DNA from: Gilliamella sp. Choc5-1
GTDB taxonomy: Bacteria > Pseudomonadota > Gammaproteobacteria > Enterobacterales > Orbaceae
Assembly (NCBI RefSeq): GCF_001690595.1
Contig: NZ_LZHH01000008.1
Span: 1 to 35,033 of the forward strand
Length of the DNA: 35,033 nt
Direction: 5' to 3'
Shown: positions 17,771 through 26,978 of the stretch, piece by piece
Numbering within the stretch: the stretch's first letter is position 1
Layout: every line of letters begins with the position of its first letter
Position numbers and translations under genes: made by a program
Notes under the pieces: generated by a model
Told to the model about the DNA's origin: nothing
What the model saw: the letters and a program-made list of their open reading frames with translations, nothing else
Databases searched by the model: none

Positions 17771-19174
17771 TTAAAAATTAGCATTACGCGGCGTTCTTGG
17801 GAATGGGATAACATCGCGCACATTTTGAACACCTGTTACATAAACAATTAAACGTTCAAAGCCTAAACCAAAACCAGAATGCGGCACAGTACCGTATCGA
17901 CGTAAATCACGATACCACCAATAATCTTCTTTTTTGAGTCCCAATTCTTCCATGCGCTTATCCAACATATCTAAACGTTCCTCACGCTGAGATCCACCAA
18001 TGATTTCACCAATTCCTGGCGCTAAAACATCCATTGCCGCTACCGTTTTACCGTCATCATTCATACGCATATAAAAAGCTTTAATATCTTTCGGATAGTT
18101 TTTTACTACCACTGGTGCTTTAAAATGTTGTTCAGCTAAATAACGCTCATGTTCTGAAGCTAAATCAATTCCCCAGCTGACTGGGTTTTCAAATTTAACA
18201 TCACAATTTTGTAAAATGGTAATAGCATCAGTGTAATCCACTTGAGCAAAATCAGCATTAATAAAGTTTTCAAGGCGATTGATTGCTTCTTTATCGACAT
18301 GCTGTGCAAAAAATTGCATATCGTCAGCTCGTTTTTCTAGCACAGCTTTAAACACATATTTCAACATATCTTCAGCAAGCTTTGCATTATCATTTAGATC
18401 AGCGAATGCTACTTCAGGCTCCATCATCCAAAACTCAGCTAAATGGCGAGTAGTATTTGAGTTCTCTGCCCTAAATGTTGGACCAAAAGTATAAACTTTA
18501 GAAAGTGCACAAGCGTAAGTTTCGGCGTTTAATTGCCCAGAAACGGTTAAAAAAGCTTCTTTACCAAAGAAATCTTTATCAAAATCAACTTTACCATTAT
18601 CAGATTTAGGTAGATTTAGCATATCAAGTGTTGAAACGCGAAACATTTCGCCCGCCCCTTCAGTATCTGATGCGGTAATAATAGGAGTTGATAGCCAATA
18701 AAAGCCACGATCATTAAAAAATTGATGAATTGCTTGCGCAAGCGTATGGCGTACACGCGTTATCGCACCAACAATGTTGGTTCTTGCACGCAAGTGAGCA
18801 ACTTCACGAAGATATTCAATTGAATGGCGCTTTGCTGCCATTGGGTAAGTCTCGGGATCGTCAACAAAGCCATACACTTCAACTTGCGTTGCTTGTAATT
18901 CATATTTTTGACCTTGACCTGGTGACTCCACTACTTTACCAGTGACTTTAACGGAACAACCAGCTGTTAAACGCAAGATTTCTTGTTCATAATTAGGTAA
19001 ATTATTTTCAATAACAGCTTGAATAGGGTCAAAGCAGGAACCATCGTAAACAGCTAAAAATGAAATACCTGCTTTAGAATCACGGCGAGTTCTTACCCAA
19101 CCTTGAACTGAAATAGCGCTACCAACAGCAATTTTGCCTTGTAACACATCAACAATAGGTGCAACTGAAGTCAT
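17771..19174 (-). CDS. asnS: Asparaginyl-tRNA synthetase
   Basis: AsnRS attaches asparagine to tRNA-Asn in the cytosol. It has 467 residues (E. coli 466), a class IIb synthetase. The N-terminal OB-fold anticodon-binding domain (about 1-110) starts at [25 protein letters not shown]. The catalytic domain follows with TEGAGEMF, class II motif 2 as [20 protein letters not shown] (229-248), and motif 3 as GFGLGFER (434-441). The [14 protein letters not shown] segment is typical of AsnRS rather than AspRS. The ORF is complete, with an ending RTPRNANF as in E. coli. A GAGATGG ribosome site precedes the ATG. Beyond its stop toward the porins no strong terminator was found, only weak TAACC/GGTTA pairing near 17670-17697. 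Confidence 0.97.
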   Translation of the reverse strand: MTSVAPIVDVLQGKIAVGSAISVQGWVRTRRDSKAGISFLAVYDGSCFDPIQAVIENNLPNYEQEILRLTAGCSVKVTGKVVESPGQGQKYELQATQVEVYGFVDDPETYPMAAKRHSIEYLREVAHLRARTNIVGAITRVRHTLAQAIHQFFNDRGFYWLSTPIITASDTEGAGEMFRVSTLDMLNLPKSDNGKVDFDKDFFGKEAFLTVSGQLNAETYACALSKVYTFGPTFRAENSNTTRHLAEFWMMEPEVAFADLNDNAKLAEDMLKYVFKAVLEKRADDMQFFAQHVDKEAINRLENFINADFAQVDYTDAITILQNCDVKFENPVSWGIDLASEHERYLAEQHFKAPVVVKNYPKDIKAFYMRMNDDGKTVAAMDVLAPGIGEIIGGSQREERLDMLDKRMEELGLKKEDYWWYRDLRRYGTVPHSGFGLGFERLIVYVTGVQNVRDVIPFPRTPRNANF

Positions 19175-19335
19175 TTAATTATCCATCTCTACATTAATTT
19201 GTTTAAGTAATATTTAAAGTAATACAGATATATTCTAAAGACTATCCCATAACTAAATGGAATTCTTGAATAACTAGTTTTTTATTACTAATTTTTAGTT
19301 TCTAATATTAATAATAAGTTAAACATGAATTATTA

Positions 19336-20529
19336 TCATTGTTTAATACTAAAAGTTCGTTTTAATTCATCAATAAAATCTAAATCCTGAGATATCGTTT
19401 TACCTGGACTATCTGATAGTTTAGCCACAGATTGATTATTACATTCTGTTAATTTAAGCACAATGTTCAATGCTTTGGTATTGGCATCTTTAGATGGAAT
19501 ATCACAAGCTAAAAAACCGCCGACGCCAAAAGATAATTTTACGCGATGATTAAAATGTTGATAGATTTTAATCGCCTTATCAAAATTTAAGCTATCAGAA
19601 AAGACTAAAAGTTTAGTTTGTGGATCTATGCCCAATTGCTGATAATGAGCAATTGCTTTTTCACCCCATTGAATTGAATCACCTGAATCATGACGAAGCC
19701 CTTGATAATGAGAAGCAAAATGCAAATTAAAATCGCGTAAAAATGCATCCATTGTAATACAATCTGTTAATGCTATTCCTAAGTCATAAGGATATTCATC
19801 TAACCAAACCTGAAGAGCATTTCTTTGGCAATCTTGAAGATTAGCACTTAAGCGTTGATGAGCCTGAAACCACTCGTGTGCTTGCGTTCCAACAGGAGTA
19901 AGCCCTAAACGATAAGCCAGTAAATAATTGCTAGTACTATGAAAGTTATGAAAGTGCATTTTCAAATAACTGACAACGGCCTCTTGCACCGCAAACGAAT
20001 AACGCCTACGTGTACCAAAATCCATTAAATTAAAGCCCGACATATCCATACTAGCTGTTTTTTCATTAAACAACGCCAATTTATCTTTTAGCCGAGCTAG
20101 TGCTTCAGGAACGCCAATATTAGGTGAGCGATCTTTATGAAAAATTTCACTGATAACGGCAAGTAATGGTACTTCCCATAAAATAACATCTAGCCATTTA
20201 CCTTCAATTGTAATAGAAAGCACGCCACCTTCATTTTTAATAGTGAGCAAATCACTATTAAAACGCCATTTTTTAAGCCAATTTAAATAGTCAGATTTAA
20301 AAAAAGAAATATTTGATAAATAGTTAAATTCATCATCAGACAGCGCCAATGATTCCATTAATTTCACTTGATGTATTATTTCATCAACATATTGCCCCAA
20401 TAAATCATCACTACGACAACGAAACTGCGCAACGACAGTTACCTCTGGGTAGAAATGAAATACAGCCTGTTGCATATGCAACTTATAAGCATCAGTATCT
20501 AATATTGATGTAATTATTGCTGGTAACAT
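19336..20529 (-). CDS. pncB: Nicotinate phosphoribosyltransferase
   Basis: PncB joins nicotinate to PRPP, with ATP hydrolysis, to give nicotinate mononucleotide for NAD salvage. It is 397 residues (E. coli 400). Visible are [18 protein letters not shown] at the N-terminus, the GTRRRYSF loop (172-179), the His that is phosphorylated during turnover in [11 protein letters not shown] (H218), and the phosphate-binding GLRHDSGDS (277-285). All are in place. Upstream, 158 bases separate it from divergent pepN, as in E. coli where pncB and pepN are also divergent neighbours. Its presence matters because nadR in this window seems to have lost its kinase activity, leaving nicotinate as a salvage substrate. 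Confidence 0.97.
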   Translation of the reverse strand: MLPAIITSILDTDAYKLHMQQAVFHFYPEVTVVAQFRCRSDDLLGQYVDEIIHQVKLMESLALSDDEFNYLSNISFFKSDYLNWLKKWRFNSDLLTIKNEGGVLSITIEGKWLDVILWEVPLLAVISEIFHKDRSPNIGVPEALARLKDKLALFNEKTASMDMSGFNLMDFGTRRRYSFAVQEAVVSYLKMHFHNFHSTSNYLLAYRLGLTPVGTQAHEWFQAHQRLSANLQDCQRNALQVWLDEYPYDLGIALTDCITMDAFLRDFNLHFASHYQGLRHDSGDSIQWGEKAIAHYQQLGIDPQTKLLVFSDSLNFDKAIKIYQHFNHRVKLSFGVGGFLACDIPSKDANTKALNIVLKLTECNNQSVAKLSDSPGKTISQDLDFIDELKRTFSIKQ

Positions 20530-20630
20530 GTAAATTTAGTGCTATTGCTTTAAATAAAAATTTCAAAGATTATAGCAGAATAATAATGAAGATATAGATT
20601 AATTATGTAATAAGATTGTTTTTAATCGAC

Positions 20631-20636
20631 TATAAT
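20631..20636 (+). promoter_or_regulatory. Possible -10 element of pepN
   Basis: A perfect TATAAT stands 52 bases before the pepN ATG in the pncB-pepN divergent gap. No acceptable -35 was found at 16-18 bases (TAATAA is there), so the promoter is only tentatively assigned. Confidence 0.35.
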
Positions 20637-20687
20637 ATCAACCAGTATAAAATATAAATTGATTTCAAACCAAAAGGTCATAACAAC

Positions 20688-23321
20688 ATGAATACAAAAA
20701 CACCTGAATCACAGCCTATTGCCAAAAATCGTCTTGATTATAAATCACCCGATTTTACCATTACCGACATTGATCTTGATTTTGATTTAGCTCCCGAAAT
20801 AACAACCGTCACAGCTCGTAGCCGTGTTATTAAGAAAAATAATGAAGTGGACAATTTAATTTTAGATGGTGAAGATCTTAAATTGATTTCTGTTAATATT
20901 GACGAACAACCATGGCATGATTATCAGCTCACAAAAGCTGGTTTAATCATTCAGCGTGTTCCAGCAGAATTTACATTAACGATTGTTAACGAAATCAAAC
21001 CAATTGACAATACAGCACTTGAAGGATTATATGTATCAGGCGAAGCGCTCTGTACTCAATGTGAAGCAGAAGGATTCCGCCATATTACCTATTATCTTGA
21101 CAGACCTGACGTTCTTGCTCGCTTTTCAACACGTATTACCGCGAATAAACAACATTATCCTTATCTACTTTCGAACGGTAATCGCATAGCGCAAGGCGAG
21201 CTTGCAGATGGACGTCATTGGGTACAATGGCAAGATCCTTTTCCGAAACCGGCTTACTTATTTGCATTAGTTGCTGGTGATTTTGATATTTTAAAAGATC
21301 AGTTTATCACGCAATCAAAGCGGAAAGTTGATTTAGAAATTTACGTTGATAAAGGTAATTTAGATCGTTCGCAGTGGGCTATGACAAGCTTAAAAAATGC
21401 CATGCGTTGGGACGAAACACGCTTTGGGCTTGAATACGACTTAGATATCTTTATGATTGTAGCGGTTGATTTTTTCAATATGGGAGCAATGGAAAACAAA
21501 GGATTAAATATCTTTAATTCAAAATATGTGCTTGCCAAACCACAAACAGCAACAGATGATGACTATCTAGGTATTGAAGGTGTAATTGGCCATGAATATT
21601 TTCACAACTGGACTGGTAATCGGGTAACCTGTCGCGACTGGTTCCAACTTAGTTTAAAAGAAGGATTAACTGTATTTCGAGATCAGGAATTTAGCGCTGA
21701 TATGGGATCTCGTGCAGTAAAACGCATTGAGGATGTCAAACTTTTGCGCACCGTTCAATTTGCCGAAGATGCTAGTCCAATGTCTCACCCTATTCGGCCT
21801 GAACAAGTAATAGAAATGAATAACTTTTACACAGTCACCGTGTACGAAAAAGGCGCTGAAGTTATTCGAATGATGCATACTTTATTAGGAGAAGATAAAT
21901 TTCAAGCAGGGATGAAACTTTATTTTAAACGCCATGATGGTAGTGCCGCAACTTGTGATGATTTTGTTGCAGCCATGCAAGATGCCTCAGGTATCGATTT
22001 AACTCAATTTAAATTATGGTATAGCCAATCAGGAACACCTGAATTAACCGTTACCGATAATTATGACGAGAAAAATCAACAATATACTTTAACAGTAGAA
22101 CAATATACGCCAGCTACTCAAGATCAAGCACAAAAACAGGCTTTGCATATCCCACTTGATATCGAGTTATATCAACATAATGGTGAAATAATTCCACTGC
22201 AATACCAAAGCAAATCTGTTCACCATGTTTTAAATTTAACACAAAACAAACAACAATTTATCTTTGATAACGTAACTCAAAAACCGATTATTTCAGTATT
22301 ACGTGATTTTTCAGCACCTGTTAAGTTAACTTATGATTATCAAGATAATGATCTTATTTTCTTAATGCAACACGCTACTAACGCATTTAGCCGTTACGAT
22401 GCAGCTCAAATGTTATTAGCAAAATATGTTCGCTCGAATGTGAAAAATTATCAAGAAAATCAAAATCTAATGTTGCCTGATTCAGTATTAGATGCATTTA
22501 GAGCCGTATTGTTATCAGAAAAAACTGACCCTTTCCTTATTGCACAAATATTAACCTTGCCATCTGAAAACGAGTTGGCGAATTTATTTACTGTGGTTGA
22601 TCCAATCGCAATTCATCAAGTGCGTCTATTTTTGTTAACTCATTTTGCAAACGAATTTTATGATGAACTATTAGCCGTTTATCACCACAATAAAACATCA
22701 CAATATCAAATTAAACATAATGACATTGCTAAGCGGTCACTTAAAAACTGTTGTTTAACTTTATTAGCTCATGCCGATGATAATTCGCACGCCAATACAT
22801 TGGTTAACCAACAATATTATCAAGCAAATAATATGACTGATTGTTTAGCCGCCTTGAGTGTTGCTGTAAAAGCTGAACTTGATTGTCGAACTGAGTTATT
22901 GGCTAACTTTGATGACAAATGGCATCAAGATGGACTTGTTATGGACAAATGGTTAGCACTAAACGCAACAAGCCCAGAAAAGAATGTTCTTGCTACCGTG
23001 AAAAAATTATTAACTCACCGCTCATTTACACTCAGTAACCCAAATCGGATTCGTGCATTAATTGGAGCATTTGTAAATAATAACCCTGTGGCATTTCACG
23101 CTGAAGATGGCAGTGGTTATCAATTTTTAGTTGAAATTCTCACTGAGTTAAACCTAAAAAATCCGCAAGTTGCAGCAAGGCTTATCGATCCTCTAATTCG
23201 ATTAAAACGTTACGACAAAAATCGTCAACAGCAGATGCAAAAAGCACTTGAGGCATTGCTAAAAATTGAAAATTTATCTAAAGATTTATTTGAAAAAATT
23301 AACAAGGCACTAGAAGCCTAA
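20688..23321 (+). CDS. pepN: Aminopeptidase N
   Basis: PepN is the main cytosolic M1 zinc aminopeptidase, trimming N-terminal residues from peptides in protein turnover. It is 877 residues (E. coli 870). The N-terminal beta domain is followed by the catalytic domain with GAMEN (266-270), which holds the substrate amino group, and the zinc site HEYFH (302-306) plus E325 in LSLKEGL. A C-terminal helical domain completes it and contains no visible break. An AAAAGG sequence precedes the ATG at a normal distance. It is divergent from pncB, the same arrangement as in E. coli. Downstream comes a near-perfect hairpin at 23328-23362. Confidence 0.97.
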   Translation: MNTKTPESQPIAKNRLDYKSPDFTITDIDLDFDLAPEITTVTARSRVIKKNNEVDNLILDGEDLKLISVNIDEQPWHDYQLTKAGLIIQRVPAEFTLTIVNEIKPIDNTALEGLYVSGEALCTQCEAEGFRHITYYLDRPDVLARFSTRITANKQHYPYLLSNGNRIAQGELADGRHWVQWQDPFPKPAYLFALVAGDFDILKDQFITQSKRKVDLEIYVDKGNLDRSQWAMTSLKNAMRWDETRFGLEYDLDIFMIVAVDFFNMGAMENKGLNIFNSKYVLAKPQTATDDDYLGIEGVIGHEYFHNWTGNRVTCRDWFQLSLKEGLTVFRDQEFSADMGSRAVKRIEDVKLLRTVQFAEDASPMSHPIRPEQVIEMNNFYTVTVYEKGAEVIRMMHTLLGEDKFQAGMKLYFKRHDGSAATCDDFVAAMQDASGIDLTQFKLWYSQSGTPELTVTDNYDEKNQQYTLTVEQYTPATQDQAQKQALHIPLDIELYQHNGEIIPLQYQSKSVHHVLNLTQNKQQFIFDNVTQKPIISVLRDFSAPVKLTYDYQDNDLIFLMQHATNAFSRYDAAQMLLAKYVRSNVKNYQENQNLMLPDSVLDAFRAVLLSEKTDPFLIAQILTLPSENELANLFTVVDPIAIHQVRLFLLTHFANEFYDELLAVYHHNKTSQYQIKHNDIAKRSLKNCCLTLLAHADDNSHANTLVNQQYYQANNMTDCLAALSVAVKAELDCRTELLANFDDKWHQDGLVMDKWLALNATSPEKNVLATVKKLLTHRSFTLSNPNRIRALIGAFVNNNPVAFHAEDGSGYQFLVEILTELNLKNPQVAARLIDPLIRLKRYDKNRQQQMQKALEALLKIENLSKDLFEKINKALEA

Positions 23322-23327
23322 ATAGGA

Positions 23328-23362
23328 AATAGCATTCTGCAATATCGTTGTAGGATGCTATT
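23328..23362 (+). terminator. Probable terminator after pepN
   Basis: AATAGCATTCT pairs with AGGATGCTATT (one G-T pair) around a 13-base loop just after the pepN stop. The following sequence, AATAAATTTAAAATT, is not a clean T run, so it may be an inefficient terminator or a 3' stabilising stem. Confidence 0.5.
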
Positions 23363-23385
23363 AATAAATTTAAAATTGAAGTTGA

Positions 23386-23425
23386 AATTTTATACTAAAA
23401 CGTAGAGTTTCCTGAAACTTTTTTA
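23386..23425 (+). repeat. Conserved palindromic motif, copy A, upstream of rhodanese gene
   Basis: This element reads TTTATACTaAAACgtagAGTTtCC and continues tGAAACTTTTTT, with the same pattern repeated at 30099-30137 upstream of ibaG. Conserved positions dominate and the variable ones are single bases. It contains two overlapping inverted repeats, AAAC..GTTT and AGTTTCCTGAAACT. The placement before two unrelated genes and the symmetry suggest an operator or a small mobile repeat. No regulator is assigned. Confidence 0.55.
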
Positions 23426-23450
23426 CAAGCGCTTTAATAAGTTTTAAATA

Positions 23451-23780
23451 ATGACAATAAAAGAAATCACTCCCATAGAACTTGCACAAAAATTAAATCA
23501 GCAAGATAATCTATTTCTACTCGATGTACGAGAACCCAATGAAATAGCCATTTGCAGTATTGGCAACGCAACTCATATTCCAATGAATATGATCCCTTTA
23601 TATCTAGATAAAATCCCAGATGAAATCGATATTGTTATTTATTGTCATCACGGCAGACGTAGCCTAACTGTTGCTCATTATTTAGCAGAAAACGGTTTTG
23701 ATCCTAACTTTCTCTATAATCTTACAGGAGGGATTGATGCTTGGGCGCTAACAATTGATAAACAGATGGCACGATACTAA
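23451..23780 (+). CDS. Single-domain rhodanese-like sulfurtransferase
   Basis: This is a 109-residue single rhodanese domain, cytosolic, with no signal peptide. The active-site Cys is C65 in CHHGRRS, a CxxGxR-type loop that should form a persulfide; DVREPNE (25-31) and LTGGIDAW (about 88-95) are the other rhodanese hallmarks. It resembles GlpE/PspE-type and the rhodanese halves of larger enzymes, but the natural sulfur acceptor cannot be deduced. The ATG is poorly equipped with a ribosome site. It is preceded by the motif at 23386 and followed by a good terminator at 23784, so it is a monocistronic unit between pepN and metQ. Confidence 0.88.
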   Translation: MTIKEITPIELAQKLNQQDNLFLLDVREPNEIAICSIGNATHIPMNMIPLYLDKIPDEIDIVIYCHHGRRSLTVAHYLAENGFDPNFLYNLTGGIDAWALTIDKQMARY

Positions 23781-23783
23781 AAT

Positions 23784-23806
23784 GCCCGTTATCAAACGGG
23801 CTTTTC
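23784..23806 (+). terminator. Terminator between rhodanese gene and metQ
   Basis: GCCCGTT-ATCA-AACGGGC is a perfect 7-bp GC-containing stem followed by TTTTC, directly after the rhodanese stop. It lies between converging genes and may serve both, although the minus-strand side has only a short T run. Confidence 0.85.
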
Positions 23807-23829
23807 TTCATTACTTTACCTTGCTATGC

Positions 23830-24678
23830 TTATTCTTGAGGCATCACCCAATAACCATTTTGGTTATGCGTTTTCATATAATCTTTAAATTGTTGAGATT
23901 GATAAATACGCTTCACATCTTGAGCCCATCGACTATTTTCGTTTCCTTCATTCACTACAACCATAATTTCCAAATCAGGAATGATGGTTTCAGAAAGTAA
24001 TGCTTTGTTCGAGTCAATATTAGCAGAATAAACAATGCTACCTGGAATTACCGCAAAATCTAATTCATTAAGCACTCTAGGAATATTGGCCGAATCCATT
24101 TCAATAATTTCAATACCTGCAATATTTTGAGCAATATCATTTTTACTAACAATAATAGGATTTGTATTATTTTTTAATTTTATCCAACCAGCTTTTTCAA
24201 GTAGATTATATGAACGAGCTGCATTAGAAGCATCTTGTGGAATAGCAACTTTTGCTCCTGAAAAAACTTGCGTTAATGAGGTGAACTTATTTGAAAATAT
24301 TGCCGCAGGTACCGATGGTACATGCACAACCGATTTTAAATTTGCTTTACGCTGGGCATTAAACACATTCATATAAGCTGTGTGCTGTGCAACGGTTAAA
24401 TCAATACTACCTTCACTTAAAGCTACGTCTGATTCAAGTAAATGCGGAAAATTCACTAATTTAACCTTATAACCCTCTGATTCAAGTATGGGTTTAACAG
24501 CATCATTAAAAAGATCGTTATATGGACCTGGTGATACGCCCATGCTAATTTCTTTTTTTGTCTGATTATCGACTGGTTTAGACGAATTATCACAACCAAT
24601 AGTCAAAAACGCTAAACTAGCAACTAAAACGACTGATATGTATTTAAATATTTTTTGTTTGATAAACGCATTTTTCAC
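23830..24678 (-). CDS. metQ: Methionine ABC transporter substrate-binding lipoprotein MetQ
   Basis: MetQ is the periplasmic receptor that delivers methionine to the MetNI importer. It is 282 residues with a lipoprotein signal: a basic start KNAFIKQKIFK, a hydrophobic stretch, and the lipobox LTIGC with the lipidated Cys at 29. The NlpA/MetQ fold is evident in MGVSPGPYNDLF, KVKLVNFPHLLESDVALSEGSIDLTVAQHTAYM, VAIPQDASNAARSYNLL and ELDFAVIPGS. The tail QDVKRIYQSQQFKDYMK is also typical. Unlike the usual metN-metI-metQ operon, it is transcribed away from metNI, whose first codon is 269 bases off. Other NlpA-family ligands are possible, but the neighbouring metNI make methionine the best assignment. 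Confidence 0.92.
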   Translation of the reverse strand: MKNAFIKQKIFKYISVVLVASLAFLTIGCDNSSKPVDNQTKKEISMGVSPGPYNDLFNDAVKPILESEGYKVKLVNFPHLLESDVALSEGSIDLTVAQHTAYMNVFNAQRKANLKSVVHVPSVPAAIFSNKFTSLTQVFSGAKVAIPQDASNAARSYNLLEKAGWIKLKNNTNPIIVSKNDIAQNIAGIEIIEMDSANIPRVLNELDFAVIPGSIVYSANIDSNKALLSETIIPDLEIMVVVNEGNENSRWAQDVKRIYQSQQFKDYMKTHNQNGYWVMPQE

Positions 24679-24741
24679 TTCAGCTATCCTCTATAAGCTA
24701 TAAGCATTAAATACACTCTAACACAGAAAAAAGCATTCATT

Positions 24742-24783
24742 TATTCCAAGTAATTCTATCTTATAACTATATGGAATAAGATA
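24742..24783. promoter_or_regulatory. Interlocking inverted repeats between metQ and metN
   Basis: Two overlapping dyads lie in the divergent control region: TATTCCA (24742-24748) with TGGAATA (24772-24778), and TATCTTAT (24757-24764) with ATAAGATA (24776-24783). Their right halves share bases, so the two hairpins or operator conformations exclude each other. No MetJ box (AGACGTCT-like) was found. They could be operator sites of a divergent regulator, or a leader structure of metQ. Confidence 0.4.
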
Positions 24784-24841
24784 TAAAAAACGATTATTAG
24801 AGCAACAATTTAACCTGTGATACCGTTAGATATATCAATTA

Positions 24842-24869
24842 TTGTCAATCGTTGAATATGCAATATAAA
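24842..24869 (+). promoter_or_regulatory. Putative sigma-70 promoter of metNI
   Basis: TTGTCA (24842-24847) and TATAAA (24864-24869) are separated by 16 bases and lie about 80 bases before the metN ATG. AATAGGTGATG contains the ribosome site used by metN. Confidence 0.5.
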
Positions 24870-24947
24870 CACCTGCAATAAATGATTCAGCCAAATTGCC
24901 TAAGCAAGCACTTATTCAACTAGAACAAAATAAATAGGTGATGAACA

Positions 24948-26006
24948 ATGATTAAATTTGAACATGTCTCAAAACAATATGAAAGAAATGGCGTCACAAC
25001 ACAAGCTTTAAACGATATTAATTTAACCATCAGTAAAGGTGATATTTACGGCATTATTGGTTACAGCGGTGCAGGTAAAAGTACCTTAGTGCGCTTAATT
25101 AACTTTCTTGAAAAACCAACACAAGGCAATGTCATTATTCAAAATAAACTGTTAAATCAATTATCTAGTACTGAATTACGTCAAACTCGCCAAAAAATTG
25201 GTATGATTTTTCAGCATTTTAATTTGCTTGAATCAAAAAACGTATTTGAAAATATTGCTATTCCTTTAATTTTAATCAAAAAAGATAAACATTCGATTAA
25301 ACAAAAAGTCTATGAACTTTTGGAATTTGTTGGATTAAGTGATAAAGCTAACAGCTATCCCAAAGAGCTTTCTGGTGGGCAAAAACAGCGCATTGGTATC
25401 GCCCGAGCATTAGCCAACGATCCTGATATTTTACTATGTGATGAAGCAACTTCAGCACTTGATCCACAAACCACTCAAGCTATTTTAGATTTAATCAAAA
25501 AAATCAATGAAAAATATAAAATAACAGTCGTGTTAATCACTCACGAAATGCATGTAATTGAACAAATTTGCCATAAAGTTGCAGTAATGGAAAAAGGCAA
25601 GATTATAGAACAAGGTAACGTACTTGACGTATTTGGACAACCAAAACACCAAACTACTCAAAATTTTGTTAGCTCAGTGATCAACAATCAAATTCCAAAT
25701 GGTGTTGTCGAAAATTTGTTAGAAATAGAAGGTAAAAAAGAAAATATTAAATTATTTAAGCTCGAATTCTTAGGACGATCTGCGTCAGAACCCGTGATGA
25801 ATTCACTTATACTGCAACAAAAAGTTATCGTCAATATTTTGTTTGCCCATATGTCAGAAATCGAAAAAACGGTTTTAGGTAGTATGTTTGTTCAACTAAA
25901 AGGTAACGATAGTAATATCAAAGAATCAGTACATTACTTACGTGAGCGCGGTGTGCAAGTCACTGAAATTAAACATTGGGAGATGAGTAAAAATGGAAAT
26001 ATTTAA
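24948..26006 (+). CDS. metN: Methionine ABC transporter ATPase MetN
   Basis: MetN is the cytosolic ATPase of the methionine importer, working with MetI and MetQ. It is 352 residues. The ABC domain has Walker A GYSGAGKST (38-46), the Q-loop IGMIFQHFNLL, signature LSGGQKQR (141-148), Walker B ILLCDEATSALD (161-172) and the switch His in ITHEMH. The C-terminal part (about 265-345) is the NIL domain that binds methionine and blocks transport when the cell has enough; EIKHWEM near the end is typical. Its 3' end overlaps metI by 14 bases, which suggests translational coupling. All nucleotide motifs are intact. Confidence 0.96.
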   Translation: MIKFEHVSKQYERNGVTTQALNDINLTISKGDIYGIIGYSGAGKSTLVRLINFLEKPTQGNVIIQNKLLNQLSSTELRQTRQKIGMIFQHFNLLESKNVFENIAIPLILIKKDKHSIKQKVYELLEFVGLSDKANSYPKELSGGQKQRIGIARALANDPDILLCDEATSALDPQTTQAILDLIKKINEKYKITVVLITHEMHVIEQICHKVAVMEKGKIIEQGNVLDVFGQPKHQTTQNFVSSVINNQIPNGVVENLLEIEGKKENIKLFKLEFLGRSASEPVMNSLILQQKVIVNILFAHMSEIEKTVLGSMFVQLKGNDSNIKESVHYLRERGVQVTEIKHWEMSKNGNI

Positions 26007-26691
26007 TACTATAATTGACTATTTGGCCTCTTGCTTTGCAACATCAGTAACCACTGAACAATTTGTTCAAGCATTCTATGACACCCTAATTATGGTAGTT
26101 TTCTCCTTAATTTTAGGTTCATTAATCGGAATTCCACTTGGTATTTGCTTAGTTACAACAAGACCTTATGGACTATTAGAAAATAGTCGAGTGTTTCGTA
26201 TTATCAATCCGATTATTAATATAGTTCGCTCATTGCCTTTTATTATTTTATTAGTTGCTATCCAACCTTTAACAAAGGTCATTGTAAATAGCTCTATTGG
26301 CACTATAGCAGCGATTGTTCCGTTAACATTTTATGTTGCTCCTTACATTGCTAGATTAGTTGAAAATTCATTACTTGACGTGAATAGTGGTATTATTGAA
26401 GCGGCTCAATCAATGGGAGCGACGCCAATACAAATTATTTGGTATTTTATGTTACCAGAGGCATTTAGCTCTTTAATTTTAACGCTTACAACTGCTACTA
26501 TAGGTTTAATTGGTGCTACAGCGATGGCTGGTGCTATTGGTGCTGGCGGTATTGGCGATTTAGCTGTGTCATACGGTTATCAACGTTTTGATAATACTGT
26601 TACTTATATCTGCGTGGTGATACTAGTTATTGCTATACAATTTATTCAAAACACTGGTAATTATTTAGCTCGTAAAGCACGGCATGAATAA
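25993..26691 (+). CDS. metI: Methionine ABC transporter permease MetI
   Basis: MetI is the inner-membrane permease of the methionine importer. It has 232 residues (E. coli 217), with about five hydrophobic segments. The coupling motif reads EAAQSMGATPIQIIWYFMLPEA, the EAA loop that contacts MetN. The FYDTLIMVVFSLILGSLIGIPLGI and GAIGAGGIGDLAVSYGYQRF stretches are typical of the family. It overlaps metN by 14 bases and is followed by a hairpin terminator at 26728. No metQ follows; it is on the opposite strand upstream. Confidence 0.95.
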   Translation: MEIFNTIIDYLASCFATSVTTEQFVQAFYDTLIMVVFSLILGSLIGIPLGICLVTTRPYGLLENSRVFRIINPIINIVRSLPFIILLVAIQPLTKVIVNSSIGTIAAIVPLTFYVAPYIARLVENSLLDVNSGIIEAAQSMGATPIQIIWYFMLPEAFSSLILTLTTATIGLIGATAMAGAIGAGGIGDLAVSYGYQRFDNTVTYICVVILVIAIQFIQNTGNYLARKARHE

Positions 26692-26727
26692 AACACATAA
26701 TCACTTTTAGTTATGCATGATCAGTAA

Positions 26728-26770
26728 AAAATGGGGGGAGCTAAAATATAACTTTCCCCATTTATTATTT
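26728..26770 (+). terminator. Terminator after metI
   Basis: AAATGGGG (with GG bulged) AG pairs with CTTTCCCCATTT around an AT-rich loop, about 40 bases after the metI stop. The following TATTATTT is moderately T-rich. It lies between metNI and the mla operon. A 12-bp palindrome TTTTACGTAAAA (26813-26824) lies further on, before mlaF, and might be an operator. Confidence 0.6.
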
Positions 26771-26978
26771 AGAAAAATAGCCTTAATTATCTTTTATCTC
26801 TCTAATAAGATATTTTACGTAAAACCTCTGTTTGCCTATAAAAATCAGCCATCGAGTATAAAAACTATTTATTGAGCAGTTATACACAAATAGGCAAAAC
26901 GTTTAATTGATTTCTTTATTTACAAATATCAAGTAAAATAAGCAAAATTTTACCATTCTAGAAATCTAGGAAATCAAT

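Noticed and set aside
24679-24947. SAM riboswitch or MetJ boxes in the metQ-metN gap
   Set aside because: No AGACGTCT-like repeats and no recognisable SAM-riboswitch core were seen.
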